From Nectonema munidae (taxonomy: Eukaryota > Nematomorpha > Nectonematoida > Nectonematidae): 64,000 nucleotides of DNA. A program made the translations under genes and the position numbers. The stretch covers positions 1,054,001 through 1,118,000 of the forward strand of contig JAUIRK010001047.1 of assembly GCA_030549495.1 (NCBI GenBank), given 5' to 3'. The notes beneath the pieces are model-generated. The model saw only the letters and a program-made list of their open reading frames with translations, was not told the origin of the DNA and ran no database searches. This document shows positions 23,831-35,722 of the stretch, one piece after another (the first letter of the stretch is position 1; every line of letters starts with the position of its first letter).

Positions 23831-26463
23831 GCCTGGAAATTGTCACAGAATATAGGTAAAAATTTATCCAAATGAAAAAAGCTTTAGTTTAAAATGCATC
23901 CCTTATCTCCTTAAATTTAATGCAGTAAACAATAATAAAAATAATATTTATCCAAAACATATTTTTTCGAATCAAAGTGTAAATCAAACCCGCATTTAAA
24001 TTTTGGTTGATTAATTCAAAATCTACAAATAAATTTAGATTCTGAGAATAGAGTCGCTTTATAATTGTGTTAGAAATTATCACATAATATAGGTAAAATT
24101 TGTCCAAATGAAAGGAGCTTTAGTTTAAAATGCATTCCTTATAAAGGTTGTATCTAATCTAAATAAAAGTAGACTATGATTATCCAACAAAACTCATTAT
24201 TTCTTCAATGTGGATGTCGAAAATTATAATTATTTTATAAAAATATAGAAATAAATTTAGGATTAAAGTGAAAAAAAATAAATTCGTGAGATTACTTATT
24301 GATAAAAATTGATTAAAACACATATTTTGATCTATTTATCTTCTCTTTAAAAATTTATATGCAATAAACAATAATAAAATAATATTTATCCAAAACATAT
24401 TTTTTTCGAATCAAAGTGTAAATCAAACCCGCACTTCAAAAGAAGTAAAAAAATAATGGTAATATATAAAAAACTGAAAACTAAAATGATTTTATAAAAA
24501 TCTAAAAATAAATAGTGGACTACGATTATCCAACAAAACTGGTACATTCGATCTATATTTTTCACTTCAAAAATAATTTTAAATTTATTAGAAAAAGATT
24601 ATACTGACCAATAAAAAAAACGAAGGTTAATTTATAAAAAAAATGGAAAAACTAATACTATTTTATAAAAATCTACAAATAAATTTAGATTCTGAGAGTA
24701 GAGTCGCTTTATAATTGTACTGGAAATTATCACATAATATAGGTAAAAATTTGTCATAATGAAAGGAGCTTTAGTTTAAAATGCATCCCTTATCTGCTAA
24801 TTAATGGTATGAAGCCCATGGAAAATAAAAACAGTAAAATGGCATTTCTTAAGTACTTATGATATAAGTAATGTATTCTGAAAGGCCATAAAAAATGCTT
24901 TAATTTGGTATATCGCATGATGCATTTTGTTGAGAAATGTGAAAGTTATAAGTGTTTTAATATTTGACTAAGATTTAAGCTAGGAACACTACAAATAAAC
25001 TAAGCGTACACTAGCCCGATAAAATAAACCACACACGCGTGCTAAAGATGTGGTGAAGCGTATGCGAGATAAGAATCCACTGCGCTCACAAACGCGTAAT
25101 GCAACATGTGTTAATCTTTCTTCGCATAGTTATGCTCTAAAATCAATCAATAATGTAATTATCTTCGCACACTGTTGGTATAAATATAACGAATGCCCTT
25201 CGTTAAAAATTAAGGTTGTATCTAAACTAAATAAAAGTAGACTACGATTATCCAACAAAACTCGTACATTCAATCGACAAAACCACACACGCGTGCAGAA
25301 TTCACTGCGCTCACAAACGCGTAATGCAAAATGTGTTCATCTTTCTTCGCATAATTATGCTCTAAAATCAATCAATAATGTGATTTATTCTTCGCACACT
25401 GTCGGTATAATTTTTAACGAATGCCCTTCGTTAAAAATTAGAAAGGTTGTATCTAAACTAAATAAAAGTAGACTACGATTATCAAACAAAACTCTTACAT
25501 TTAATCGACATTTTTCACTTGAAAAAAAATTTAAAATTTATTAGAAAAATATTATACTGACCTCTACTGACCCATAAAAAGTAAAAAATATATATTAATT
25601 TTCGACAGTTTTATTTAACTATAACATTTTAAAATGTTAAAACCCATATTCTACCTTTGTGAATATAAAATTTTGAAGAAATAATATATAAACTCATCAC
25701 GTTAATTATTGGTATTTTTTGAAACTAGATAAAAGTTGACTGACCTCACATAAAAGCGGATTTTGAAAAAATAAAAATATATTTATTTGTAAAACCTAAC
25801 GTATTTTACCCACAAAGAGTATAGCTTCAAATCTTGTACATTCGATCAACATTTTTCACTTCAAAAATAATTTTAAATTTATTAGAAAAACATTATACTG
25901 ACCTATACTACTGACCCATAAAAAGTAAAAAATATATATTAATTTTCGATAGTTTTCTTTAACTATGAAATTTTAAAATGTGAAAAATCATATTTTACCT
26001 TTGTGAATATAAAATATTGAAAAATATTTTATAAATTAAGAACGTTAATTATTATTGGTATTTTTTGAAACTAGATAAAACTTGACTGACCTCACATAAA
26101 AGCAGATTTTGGAAAAATAAAAATATATTTATTTGTATAACCTAGCCTATGTTAACCACAAAGAGTATACCTTTCCAATGACACCATTTTCATTTAATTT
26201 TTTTTTTAAAAAGACACATTATGCTTAAACAAAAAGGTGGTCCGTAATTTTTTCAAAAATTTAGACAAAATTTTTCGAAGTAATGTCCATTTATTAAAAT
26301 TTTTTAAAACTTTTGCAAAAATTAATTATTCTAGAGTATGTAGCAAACGATAAGCTTTCTAATGATATATATATCATAAAAAAGAAATATTGAAAAACAG
26401 TTGAATTCTTTCTTCAAATCAAACAAGTAAAAATTTCCAAAAAGTAGTATTGGTAGTATTAGT

Positions 26464-26499
<36 letters not shown>

Positions 26500-26743
26500 T
26501 ACATAAACATTTCAACCAATCATATAGTTTTTATGAAATAAAACTGCAATTTCAAAGTTAAATTTTTTGAACTTTTAGGAAGAATTTTTGAAATGTGGCT
26601 TTCAATATGTATGTAAAATATTTTTTGAAAATTTTTATTTTAAGTATATTTTTTAAGCATTTTACGATTTACACATTTAAATATATAATAAGGCTGGCAA
26701 GTTTGGCTAGTTGTCTCCCCGGAGGTCTTGCCAGACCTGTGAT

Positions 26744-28521
26744 ATATATATAGCCAGGACTTTATTTATGTTGTACTCAATAATCCTGAAACCTTGTCTG
26801 AACAAAAACCGATTAAAATGAATCTGTGTAAAATTATTTCCTCCGGATATACCGAATTTGAGTTTTCGCTCTTTTGCATATTTTGAAAGCTTACACGAAT
26901 CAGGGGCGTAGCCAGCTTTTATTGCTAGATGGGCCACAAAAAAATTGATAAGGGAAGGGAGGGGGGGGGGGGGGTCAGATAAGGTAATTAAAAATTTTAT
27001 TGTATGATAATCAATTTTCTCATGAGGACAGAAGTTTTATCTAGCCGGGCCTTGTACTCCGACAGCTATCCTTTTCATACATCTCTGAGAGACGAATCAA
27101 TGATCCACAAATTTAGGGGTTATAATATATATCTTTGTAGGTGCATTTGTTTTCTAAAGATAAAAGATTTTATAGACGATGTAATTTTTTTAGGAAGGCT
27201 TTAATACTTTTCAGCAAGTTTGGTGAGAAGGATTCAATATGTCAATCATTGATTTTTAAAAAAATGAAGTTTTTTTTATTGTAACCAACTTTTGAAAATA
27301 GAAAAAATAAAATCAAAGCTTTTCTGATTCAGTTTCAAGTGCAGAATATATTATGTGTACCTTGGTTAATATAAAATTTAGATTCATTTAACAGTCATAG
27401 TTAATGACTTGCCAAGTTTTCATATTTTAATCCTTGATAACCAAGATTAATTTTTTTATTCGTATAAATTATGCTTTAAATTTGTGAAATGGAATCATAT
27501 ATTTGATATGCTTAGGTCAAATTTCATTAGTTTTAAATTTTTGCTCAAGTAAAAAAAATAAAATTTTAAAGCCACTTAGAAATTTGAAAAAAAAAGATTT
27601 TTTTAGTCTCACCTTTTTTTATTTGATAAAAAATACTATGAACTTCATTTTAAAGATTTATATTTCGTCTTCAAATGTGTTATATAAAACTAACCATGTA
27701 GAAATGATGATATCATTGAGTCTTGTGACTTATACTTTGCGGTGTCCTAGGGGTTAAAGCAACACACACTGACATCTACGTAGATTATTATTTACACTTA
27801 GTCTAAGTATTTATCCGACATACAGCTTAATCCATTATTCCTCTCTATCCCGAAAAAATTTGGCTGTTACCATATTTACTGGAAAACAAGTCTTGACTCG
27901 AGATTTCACGTTGCGGAATAGGAGGGATAACATTTAACTCCGACTCCCTGACTTCAACTAAAGAAGATCAGACTTTTTTTTTTGGATATTTTGCATATGG
28001 TAATTATTTTAAATTGAGCAAAAACAAATTTCATTTCTAAAATTGTGTTAAATTTTAATGAAAATCAATGAGATCAGGAAAATTTGATTAAAATCAAAAC
28101 ATAATTTTAAACATATTTTATGAAAGAGACGAATACTTTTATTAAGGTTGGTTTGAATGCACCAAGATTATATTTCACAGAGATCAAAATTACTTGTAAA
28201 ATATTCCTTTCGTGTGTATTATCCAGGAATATCCTTCACCAGTCTTGGGGTCAAGTACATTTGTATTCGTATTTTAGGGTCTTTAAATACGCTGGAAAGC
28301 AAAAGTATTTGAAAAAAAAAATAAAATAATTTTCAAATACCCCTTCAAATACTTTTCTATAATTTCTTGTAGAATTGACTTTGTTCGTTGAGGCTTGAAA
28401 TCACAAAGGCTACACCAATATATTTAGATATTCAGAGCAGATTAGCATGGATTGGTAGTGACTTGTGTTCTTTTGTTTTAATATGAATAACAATAGTAAT
28501 CATCATTACAAGATCATATAA
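26744..28521. other. AT-rich DNA with a G run, no gene seen
   Basis: CAGGGGCGTAGCCAG at about 26903 is followed within 60 bp by a run of about 14 G near 26961. This is the same arrangement as at 11349 and 38337, and probably an element end. The rest has no credible coding frame. Confidence 0.45.
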
Positions 28522-28645
28522 TACAGGCTCATGGTCAATGATCAAACATATCTTTACTTTGATATACACAACGTGAAAACAACAAACCTAGGCTAATTCA
28601 GATATTGATGAAAGTAGTCGTCACTCTTATTGATTCTCAAATTAA
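28522..28645. repeat. dispersed repeat, copy 2
   Basis: It aligns with 5771-5905: GGCTCATGGTCAATGATCAA, ACAACAAACCTAGGCTAATT and TCAGATATTGATGAAAGTAG. The family is not recognised. Confidence 0.55.
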
Positions 28646-29487
28646 TGTTCAACAACGACCATCACTAAACAGCGTAAAGGAAACTTTTCAGCCATTATTG
28701 ATACCAATAACAATACCAAAACTGCCAACTCTATAGAAATTGAGGTGAATAATTATTATCTACCAAGTGACTGCATGCATGAAGACTCAGAAGATTTGTC
28801 ATATTGGAAAATATAAGCTCCAAAATTCCAGCTTCGCCTGCTGCTGTTATTCAGTATTGCTTGTAAAGTCTTCAGGCCAGATAAATGCCAAAATAAATGA
28901 TGCCTCCTTTGAATCTTTAATGTTTATTAGATGTAACAGTAACAACTAGCAATAGCATAGGCCATTAGAAGTAATGAAAGCTGAATAAAATTGAAATTTG
29001 TATCCGATGTACCAAATCTTATTATTAGATCTTAAATGATTTTATTATTTTTTTGTTGTTTAAAATATATAAATGTCTTTACCCTTTCTCAAAGTAATGC
29101 CATGTTTAAAGTTTACCGAAATATTTGAACAAAATGAAAGTGTCCTTTTGCTCTGTCTGTTTGGCTGAACAAACCGACGAATAATAAAGAAAATAAGCAA
29201 AAAAAACCGATTATGCCGATCTAATCGGTTTAACACTACAGACTGGCCAGCGTGAAATAAATGATGCGTGCCGCTTTCGTGATGCGTCACGTATTAAGAA
29301 TTTACGAAGGAGTATAGGAGACTAATTTTCTCTTGCGTCAAGATCATTGAGTCATTGTCACCTGTCAATCTTGTTGATACGTCGTTATGATTGGTGCAAA
29401 ATGTTTTTTTGCATAATTCATCTGATGCATACAAATGAAATGATTATTTCTAATGATTATACTTATGTATCAGTTCAAAGCAAAATG
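28646..29487. other. AT-rich DNA with a hairpin
   Basis: No gene recognised. A perfect hairpin lies at 29204-29231. The stretch 29120-29345 is somewhat richer in GC than its neighbours, but its frames have no motif. Confidence 0.4.
29204..29231. other. perfect 10-bp inverted repeat
   Basis: AAACCGATTA and TAATCGGTTT flank the 8-base loop TGCCGATC. It could be a small foldback remnant or a palindromic binding site; nothing nearby decides between these. Confidence 0.55.
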
Positions 29488-29617
29488 TGGGTGTTTTCAT
29501 CGAGAAGGCACACTTGCGCCGCTTTAATAGAAATATGAGGAAAGTGGGCTTGATGTAGGATCGAACCCAAGACCTTAAGTTATCGAAACCCAGTATCTAA
29601 CCAACCTTACTACTCAT
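29488..29617 (-). mobile_element. tRNA-derived SINE (family 1), reverse orientation
   Basis: On the minus strand it reads TAAGGTTGGTTAGATACTGG (A-box region), then CTTGGGTTCGATCCTACATC (with the B box GGTTCGATCC), then a body ending GTGTGCCTTCTCGATGAAAA. It aligns along its length with 53820-53970 and in part with 37241-37355 and 60110-60272. Confidence 0.7.
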
Positions 29618-32149
29618 AAAATAATTACTTTACTTGGTATTCTTTACTTTTTGGCAATGCTCCATATATAGGGAAATTAACAAATTCTCTCCAACAACAC
29701 TGGTCTCATTTAAATACTAGTGACTTACCTTTTTTACATTTAGGCCTATCTTATTTTTTCATTTAATAAACTTCTTTTTAATTCTATGCGGACCAGACTT
29801 TTTAAGACTAATCGTGTGCTTTCTTTCTCGTTTACATTTAATATGCTAACGGCTGGAGATGTTCATTTATTGATACAATGCTGTCACTTCTCTCCTCGAA
29901 GCGTTAAGTTGTTTGTGTTCTTCTCATGAAAAATTTATGTTAGGAAGTAAAATGACCCAAAATGCTGATTTCAGGAAAATAGTTTGGAAACTTTGCTTAA
30001 CATAATACCTAATTGAGTCCTGCTCTGGTAAGAGGACACCCACAAAGTTTTTTTCCTGTGCTGTGTGGGTGCTGCCATGAAAGCTTTTTACCTTGATATA
30101 AAATTTAAGTTGTGTAGGTTTAGACCAGTAGACTAAACTGTGTTTGGAATTAATTATTAAGTAACTCATTATGATATATATATATTCCTATTTTTAGGAT
30201 TTATTGAGTTATTCTTTTCTTAGTTTTAAAATTTTCTTTCAAAATCAGGACTAAAAGTTGAATATTTATTCGATAAGTCCATTGTTAGAAGCAAAATTAT
30301 CGCGTGATCTATCATCACCGCCTCTGTCCCTTTGGTCATCCCCTTCTCACTTTTAAACTTATTGAATTGATAAATCAATATTTAAAGGAACAGGAATGAG
30401 AAAATATTTTTCCAAAAGGCAAAATTTCTCCATCCCGTTATAAAGAATTAGAGAGTCATATCCCGATAATTCATTGAGAACGAAGTTGTTGCCTTAAAAA
30501 TTCACAACCACAAAAGATATCAAAGTTACAAGAATCAAATTTTGGCAAAAAAAAAGGTTTAAGAGTAATTTGGCAATTTTCCAGCTTTATAATAAGTTAA
30601 TTTTGAATTGTGACAAAATTAATTCATTTAAAAAATATGCAAACCTTCTCTTTTTATAATTAACTTTTCTGACTAGCTTTTGAATAAAATGAAAAGTTTC
30701 TTATTTTTCATTTGCAGTAATTTAAGTCTATCAAAAATGATATATTATTGACATATCTAGGGAACGACAGCTTGAAAGATGTAAATAAATTTTTGCATCG
30801 AACGAATAATCAAAAATATTTGTAATCAAAAATTGAAGGAAACTTGCCTTTATTAGTCTTTCCCTTTTCCCTCCCCTTGGAATTGCTTCTTACATCATAA
30901 AATAGAGGCAAGATGTCTTCAGCATAAGCGGTTGTAGCAAATATTTCTGTCATCATCATGTTTTTAAATATTTATACTTTTGAATAATAGATTTCTTATT
31001 TTCCCTACGATACTTTTTCCTATATTTCTCGCTATTTATGAATTAATGATATGCATCCGAACGCGCTTTAACGACCACCGGTCCATAACGAACCCTAACA
31101 ATTCTTTCCAATTAATTATGTTTGAGATTATTCACAAAGACTACTTTGATCGGTCCCTATTCTCGCCTGCATTTGATCCCACAAAAACATCATAATTAAT
31201 TCATATGGAATTGGAAATTATTTTTGATAAAATTGAGAAATCGTCTTCCTCTGTTAAAAATGGTGGTTGGATCAAATGGGTTATTACACGTTTGTCTCCT
31301 AAATTACTCGTTATACCTAAAAACTCACAAAGATCCAAAGAAAAACTTCGGAAATGGATTCGCTTGGAATATCCAAGTTCTTACTGTATTAACTCATTTC
31401 ATCTCATTGTCATTTTTTACCGACTCATAAGATTTCTTGATTTTAAAGTAGCTTTCAATCCAATTAATTACAGCGATCTACTTTTTCTGGGATCAAATGG
31501 GTTAACATAGAAATCTCTATATTCTATTTTTACAATGCTTTTAGTGCAAAGGATTCTTCATCATATCCTATAGCTGCTTCTTCATGGAATGATTTAACCA
31601 GTCACCTGCTAACATTTAATTTCTAACTTTTTCTCGGGTATTTTCACTTTGGCGCTAATCTCTTCATAATTCTTTATAACACTTTTCAACAAAATTCTAC
31701 TTCCTATGAATCAGTGTTTCTTTACCCATTTCGCCCGATCGTTAGTTTTAACGGTCTCAGACGATTTCTTGATTTTAAGGAACTTTTATATCAAATTACT
31801 TAATCTTTTCTGCTTTTTTAAATAGGATAAACAAGGGTGGAGAGTGAGGTGTCGCCTGTGGTGCGATACAATACGATACCTTTTTCTTGTAAAAAATATG
31901 ATTTTAAATTACATAGATTATATTTCAGTCAATAAGGTTTTGTGATTTATTTGTTCACCACAAGCACTTTATAATCCATAAAGAATATCATATATTGAAT
32001 ATATATCAGTGATATTAAATCAAAATAATTTCGATACATGGGAAAAATAACTTTTTCAAACTGTTTCTGCATTATGAACTTAGGAATTCTTCTGCTCTGA
32101 AATGCGTTTTACAAGAAAGTTTGAAGCTAAAAAACGACATTGAGAGTAC
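29618..32149. other. AT-rich DNA, no gene established
   Basis: The words GGATCAAATGGGTTA (31270 and 31490) and GATTTCTTGATTTTAA (about 31430 and 31765) repeat, so an old direct duplication of a few hundred bases is present. Overlapping plus frames at 31205-31510 come from this zone and have no domain. Confidence 0.4.
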
Positions 32150-33740
32150 CTTTTTTACGTTGCAATACCGTATACTCCGAACTATTGAGCGCACCTGAAT
32201 ATAACCCACGGGTGCCTACCGGTACATTGAAACAAATGAACTTTACACAGGCTTTAACGAAACACAGCTTATAACAAAAATAAAAAATTAGCTGTTTCCT
32301 CCTCCTGTGCACTGAAAACACTTAAGTCATCTCCTTCGATGTCGGAGTTGAATGGCCTCTGAATTGCTTCATCTGATGTTGGATCGTTTTCATTTTCGCT
32401 CTCGTCACTTTCATCAGGAGGCAAATTCCTCGCTGAGCGCATGCTGCCCTCTTCAACACGCAGCAGTCCAACTTTTCGAAACCCGTTGATGATAGTGGAT
32501 TTTTTTACAATGCTCCACACTGTTAGGACCCGCTGGCAGACTTGACCATAAGTTGCTTTACTCATGCGGCCCGTTTTAGTAAAGGATTTCTGCCCACTTC
32601 TCATCCAAGCCTCCCACTGAACACGGAGCGCCATCTTAAAAACACGATTTAAACTTATGTCAAGTGGCCGCAAATACTTTGTTGTGCCCCCAGGAATCAC
32701 AGCTGGAATTGAGTTTGTCCTCTTGATGGCTTCTTTCACAGAATCTGTTATATGGGCCCTCATGCTGTCCAAAACGAGCAATGCCTTGTTCCTGTGAAAG
32801 AATCCTCCCGGTCGCTTGCCTTAACACTCTGTATAGCATTCATGCATTAGGCTTTCCCACATTCATCCTTTTTTGTTGACTTTCACAACAATTCCTCTCG
32901 AAAATTTTTCCTTTAAGTCCAAGTGAGAGGCAGGTCAAACATCAGAGGTACCTGATTCATATTTATGATGTCGTGCGGGCCAATGGAATGCTCTGCTATC
33001 TTTGCATCAGTTAATTTGTGGAAGTTTGAAACTTTATCCTCGTAGTCTGGAGGGAGCTGCTGAGACAGACTCGTCCGTACCCTGATGGTCAGGCCTTTAC
33101 GTCTCATAAATCTGAGACATCGCCATGGTCCACCTCTAAAGTTCTCAAACTTCATTGCGGTGGCGATTGTTTGGCTTTCAGTCGGATCTGCACAGTTGAC
33201 CCTACAGTTTTGCACACTTTTCGACCTTCTGCTCTCTGTGTGTTGACCCAGTCTTCGAGCTCATTTTCTAGTTTGGGCCATCTGCTTTTCTTCCCCCTGA
33301 AAGCTTTAGTTGTCTTTTTGGACTGAGTCAATTACTCACACTGCTATTTCCAACGACTTATCACCGACTCATTAAGACCAAGCTCCTGTGCAGCAGCTCT
33401 ATTTCCTTTTCCAATAGCCGTATCAATCGCCTTCAACTTGAAAGTTGCATCATATGCATTTCTCCTTGTCTTTGCCATGATGAGGGTGGCTAAATGAATA
33501 CCATAATCAGAATTATAGGAAGTTTGAGCGCGCTCGATTTAATCTAAACAGCGAACTAAAAAGTTACATTGTTTGGCACCTTAACCTGTTTGACAATTTC
33601 ATTGGTCTAATGAAAGCTTCATGCTGCAAAAAAACTGAGCACAGTCACAATGTGTTTTTTTGCACAGTTTTTTGGCGGCATGGTGCTTGTGAAAGTCTCT
33701 TTCTTCTTTCTGCTTTTTGTTCATCACGTTCAAAAGCAAT
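32150..33740 (-). mobile_element. pogo/Tigger-type DNA transposon relic
   Basis: The element is recognised from its transposase (32269-33478, minus strand) and from flanking sequence that usually goes with it. On the 3' side is CCGTATACTCCGAACTATTG with GCGCACCTGAATATAA (32168-32205). On the 5' side is TTCATTGGTCTAATGAAAGC (33598-33617). I did not find a convincing pair of matching terminal repeats with TA duplications, so the bounds are approximate. Confidence 0.6.
32269..33478 (-). pseudogene. pogo/Tigger-like transposase, degraded
   Basis: From ATG 33478 the minus strand reads MAKTRRNAYDATFKLKAIDT, then GNRAAAQELGLNESVISRWK, the N-terminal helix-turn-helix, after which the frame stops. 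A second block (33215-32913) is the CENP-B-like DNA-binding and early catalytic part (FENFRGGPWRCLRFMRRKG, SIGPHDIINMNQVPL). The last block (32781-32269) carries LVLDSMRAHITD and LRPLDISLNRVFK, the later acidic sites of a DDE_1 domain, and an acidic tail. In relatives the first site reads NMDEVP; here it is NMNQVP, so the first catalytic Asp is lost as well as the frame. It is a dead gene of a well-known family. Confidence 0.85.
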
Positions 33741-34287
33741 CTTAATGCACACATTATGATGAGATTATTATTTCATAAATTTTTCAAATGAATAAATTTA
33801 AATGCTATATTTACTATTTTTAATTCTAATTAATCATTTTATAATTCTGTTTTGTCCTTTTGTATTTCCTTTTCTGTGTTTTTTACAATTCTATTTTGTC
33901 TTTCTCAAATACAAAATGGAATTGCAAAATGATGAAATAGAATGTCAAAAAGATGAAAAAGAACCAAAAATAATAATAATTTTTAAAAATTCTGAAACAT
34001 AGTATTCTACACACACTCCTGTTTCCAAACTCTAAGTACGGGAGGGGGGGGGTGTGACAAAACTGATATTAATGGGACCATGACTTTATCTACATTTTAA
34101 AAGAAAATGTATACATTTATATCAGCGGTGCATATCCTTAAAATTCTTGGAAGGGAGTGGGGAGAGAAGTGGCCTGGGGGCAAACCTTTTTTTTCTATAA
34201 TTTTTAAAATTTATTTTAGATAAATGACGTGCTGGCAAAGAAGCTAGAACCTATTTTTATATTGCACATTTGTTTTGTTCTTGATAG
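33741..34287. other. intronic or 5' flanking DNA with an element edge
   Basis: An ATG at about 33916 starts a short reading (MELQNDEIECQKDEKEPKI) that ends in TAG. A donor at the stop would not keep the phase of the next exon, so I do not call it. CAGCGGTGCATATCCTTAAA near 34124 is related to CAGGGGCGCACATCCTTGAA at 36545; both look like hAT-type element starts. Confidence 0.4.
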
Positions 34288-34924
34288 GTCAAATCCATTT
34301 TCCGAAAAAGTCTTCCAAGAATTTGCCCACACAAAAAAAAGCAATGTCCAATGAACATCTTCAAGATGAAAGCAAAGATTTCTTTGAAGTTCTTAGGAAT
34401 AAGGAGATCGTTGATTTGAAGAATCCTCATGCCAATAACTTGCCTTTCAACTCCAAATCCAAAAGCAAATCTAGCAAATTCAAGATAGAGGCCGGAGGCC
34501 AAACTTCTGCCTGCTCCTTACCTTCCATACTGAGCCCACAAACGTTGTCGTACTCCTATCCCACTCCTGAAGATAGGGTCGATCAAGTGGAAGCTAAAGA
34601 ACCCTCTCCAAAAATGCATATGAAATTGAGGAGTCGAACTCGTATTAAGGCAGCGAATCAACTCTCTCGAATTCAAAATGAAAGAAGATTGACGACAAGC
34701 AAAAAGAAGACCCTGCCCAAATGTGTTAAAACGGAAGAAAGCTCGAAAGAAGATGCATCTTCTGCCCCTATAGTGAATCCCTTATGTGCTGTCGATGATG
34801 TTGAGGAAGCAAAAATTGGGATGCGCTGTCGTTCACAATCACCGAGAAGGACAGCAGCGGAAGAAATTCCATACTTTGTTCGTCTTTCTGAAAATGAATA
34901 CACGTGTTTGAAAGACCACAAAAG
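34288..34924 (+). CDS. SETD2: SETD2/Set2-like methyltransferase, N-terminal exon
   Basis: The acceptor TTTTGTTCTTGATAG ends at 34287 and the donor GTAAAG starts at 34925. The exon enters in phase 1 and leaves in phase 2. It encodes about 212 residues of polar, Lys/Ser-rich sequence without a fold I recognise (SKSKSSKFKIEAGGQ, MKLRSRTRIKAANQLSRIQN). It ends EIPYFVRLSENEYTCLKDHK, which runs directly into the AWS exon, as expected for the segment just before AWS in SETD2. An internal ATG at 34344 could start a shorter form, but the acceptor suggests that coding continues upstream, perhaps from the stretch at 12143-12538. SETD2 is the nuclear enzyme that trimethylates histone H3 at lysine 36 on transcribed genes. 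Confidence 0.8.
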
Positions 34925-35599
34925 GTAAAGATTATAATTATATGCGACTTTGAGTCCCTTAATTTACTCGATCTTGTGTACAGGTATCTAGATAACGCCT
35001 TACCCATCTGGTAATGGATAGTTGGATAGATAACGAATAATGAGTTAGTTGGATGACTCTTACTCCGTCAAATTTCTTTCTTTAAGTTGTTTTTCGATTT
35101 CATGTAATTCTATTTTTGCCCACTTTAAATTAGGAGTACTATTTAGAATCCCATTTTTCAAAAACACTTTCGTACATTTTTATTCCAACTGCTGATGCGA
35201 GGCTGAGATTAGTTTTCGATCTTTTTCTCTTTTCAAAGTTGAATTGAAGCAAGTCCATTCTCGCTGCGCTTTATACCCATATACATGCATACGTATATAT
35301 GCACAGACTCACAAACGCTGACATTTACAGCTCACACGCACAGACAGACAGACACACACCACGCATACTCACATACACATCGACTTATAAGTTTCAAACT
35401 ATTCGCTCTGACCCCTCCTAAAAATCAAGATATCATGTCCCTAACTGACGCAAATCCTCAGATTGTTAAATTTAAAGTTTCATAACAATCATTAAAAAAG
35501 AAGTTCCTTCATTTTAAAATTTATTTCCACTTATTTTTCTTCTTTCATCGCTTTTTTAAAATGCCTTTTCTCAATATTCTAATAATTTTTTTGCTAAAG
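34925..35599 (+). other. intron of the SETD2-like gene with CA-rich simple repeat
   Basis: GT...AG bounded (GTAAAG to TTTGCTAAAG). It contains an impure CA/GACA microsatellite at about 35300-35380 (CACAGACAGACAGACACACA). Confidence 0.75.
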
Positions 35600-35722
35600 A
35601 GGCTCTTCCCGACGCGATAGCAAGCGAATGCTCTGTGAATGCCTTACTTCTCTTGAAGATCGCAACCAAGGATTTCCTGCATGTGGAGAAGACTGCCTCA
35701 ACCGCATGCTCATGATCGAGTG
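35600..35722 (+). CDS. SETD2: SETD2-like gene, AWS domain exon 1
   Basis: It joins in phase 2 to the previous exon (AG|A) and ends with TG| before the donor GTTAGT. The product reads RDSKRMLCECLTSLEDR, then GFPACGEDCLNRMLMIE and the first two bases of a Cys codon. It aligns closely with human SETD2 KRMQCEC...ACGEDCLNRLLMIEC. The AWS (associated with SET) domain is a zinc-binding cysteine cluster before SET; the C-E-C, A-C and E-D-C positions are all present. A close Ash1/NSD alternative is less likely, because GEDCLNR is typical of the Set2 branch. Confidence 0.93.

Larger units (their letters stand above)
19731..26743. repeat. 7-kb palindromic foldback-like element B
   Basis: The left arm runs from ATCAGAGGTCTGGCAAGACC (19731) to CCCCTTACTTTT (22812). 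A 63-bp spacer occupies 22813-22875, and the inverted right arm runs from AAAAGTAAGGGG (22876) to GGAGGTCTTGCCAGACCTGT (to about 26740). The right arm is some 0.8 kb longer because of local duplications. No transposase frame is visible. Long inverted arms rich in short tandem repeats are the hallmark of foldback-type elements; which transposase moves it is unknown. The longest frames inside (for example 25050-25544) change direction with the duplications and look accidental. Confidence 0.85.

Noticed and set aside
25050-25544. 164-codon plus-strand frame as a gene
   Set aside because: It lies in the inverted arm of the palindromic element and is created by a local duplication; the matching arm has no equivalent frame.
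31205-31510. 101-codon plus-strand frame as a gene
   Set aside because: It overlaps another frame in the same direct-repeat zone and shows no motif or splice context.
33916-34000. Short ATG reading MELQNDEIECQKDEKEPK as the first exon of the SETD2-like gene
   Set aside because: The only donor near its end would join out of phase and create a stop with the next exon.
34257-35007. Minus-strand frames opposite the N-terminal exon
   Set aside because: They are shadows of the plus-strand coding exon, which has splice sites and continuity with AWS.
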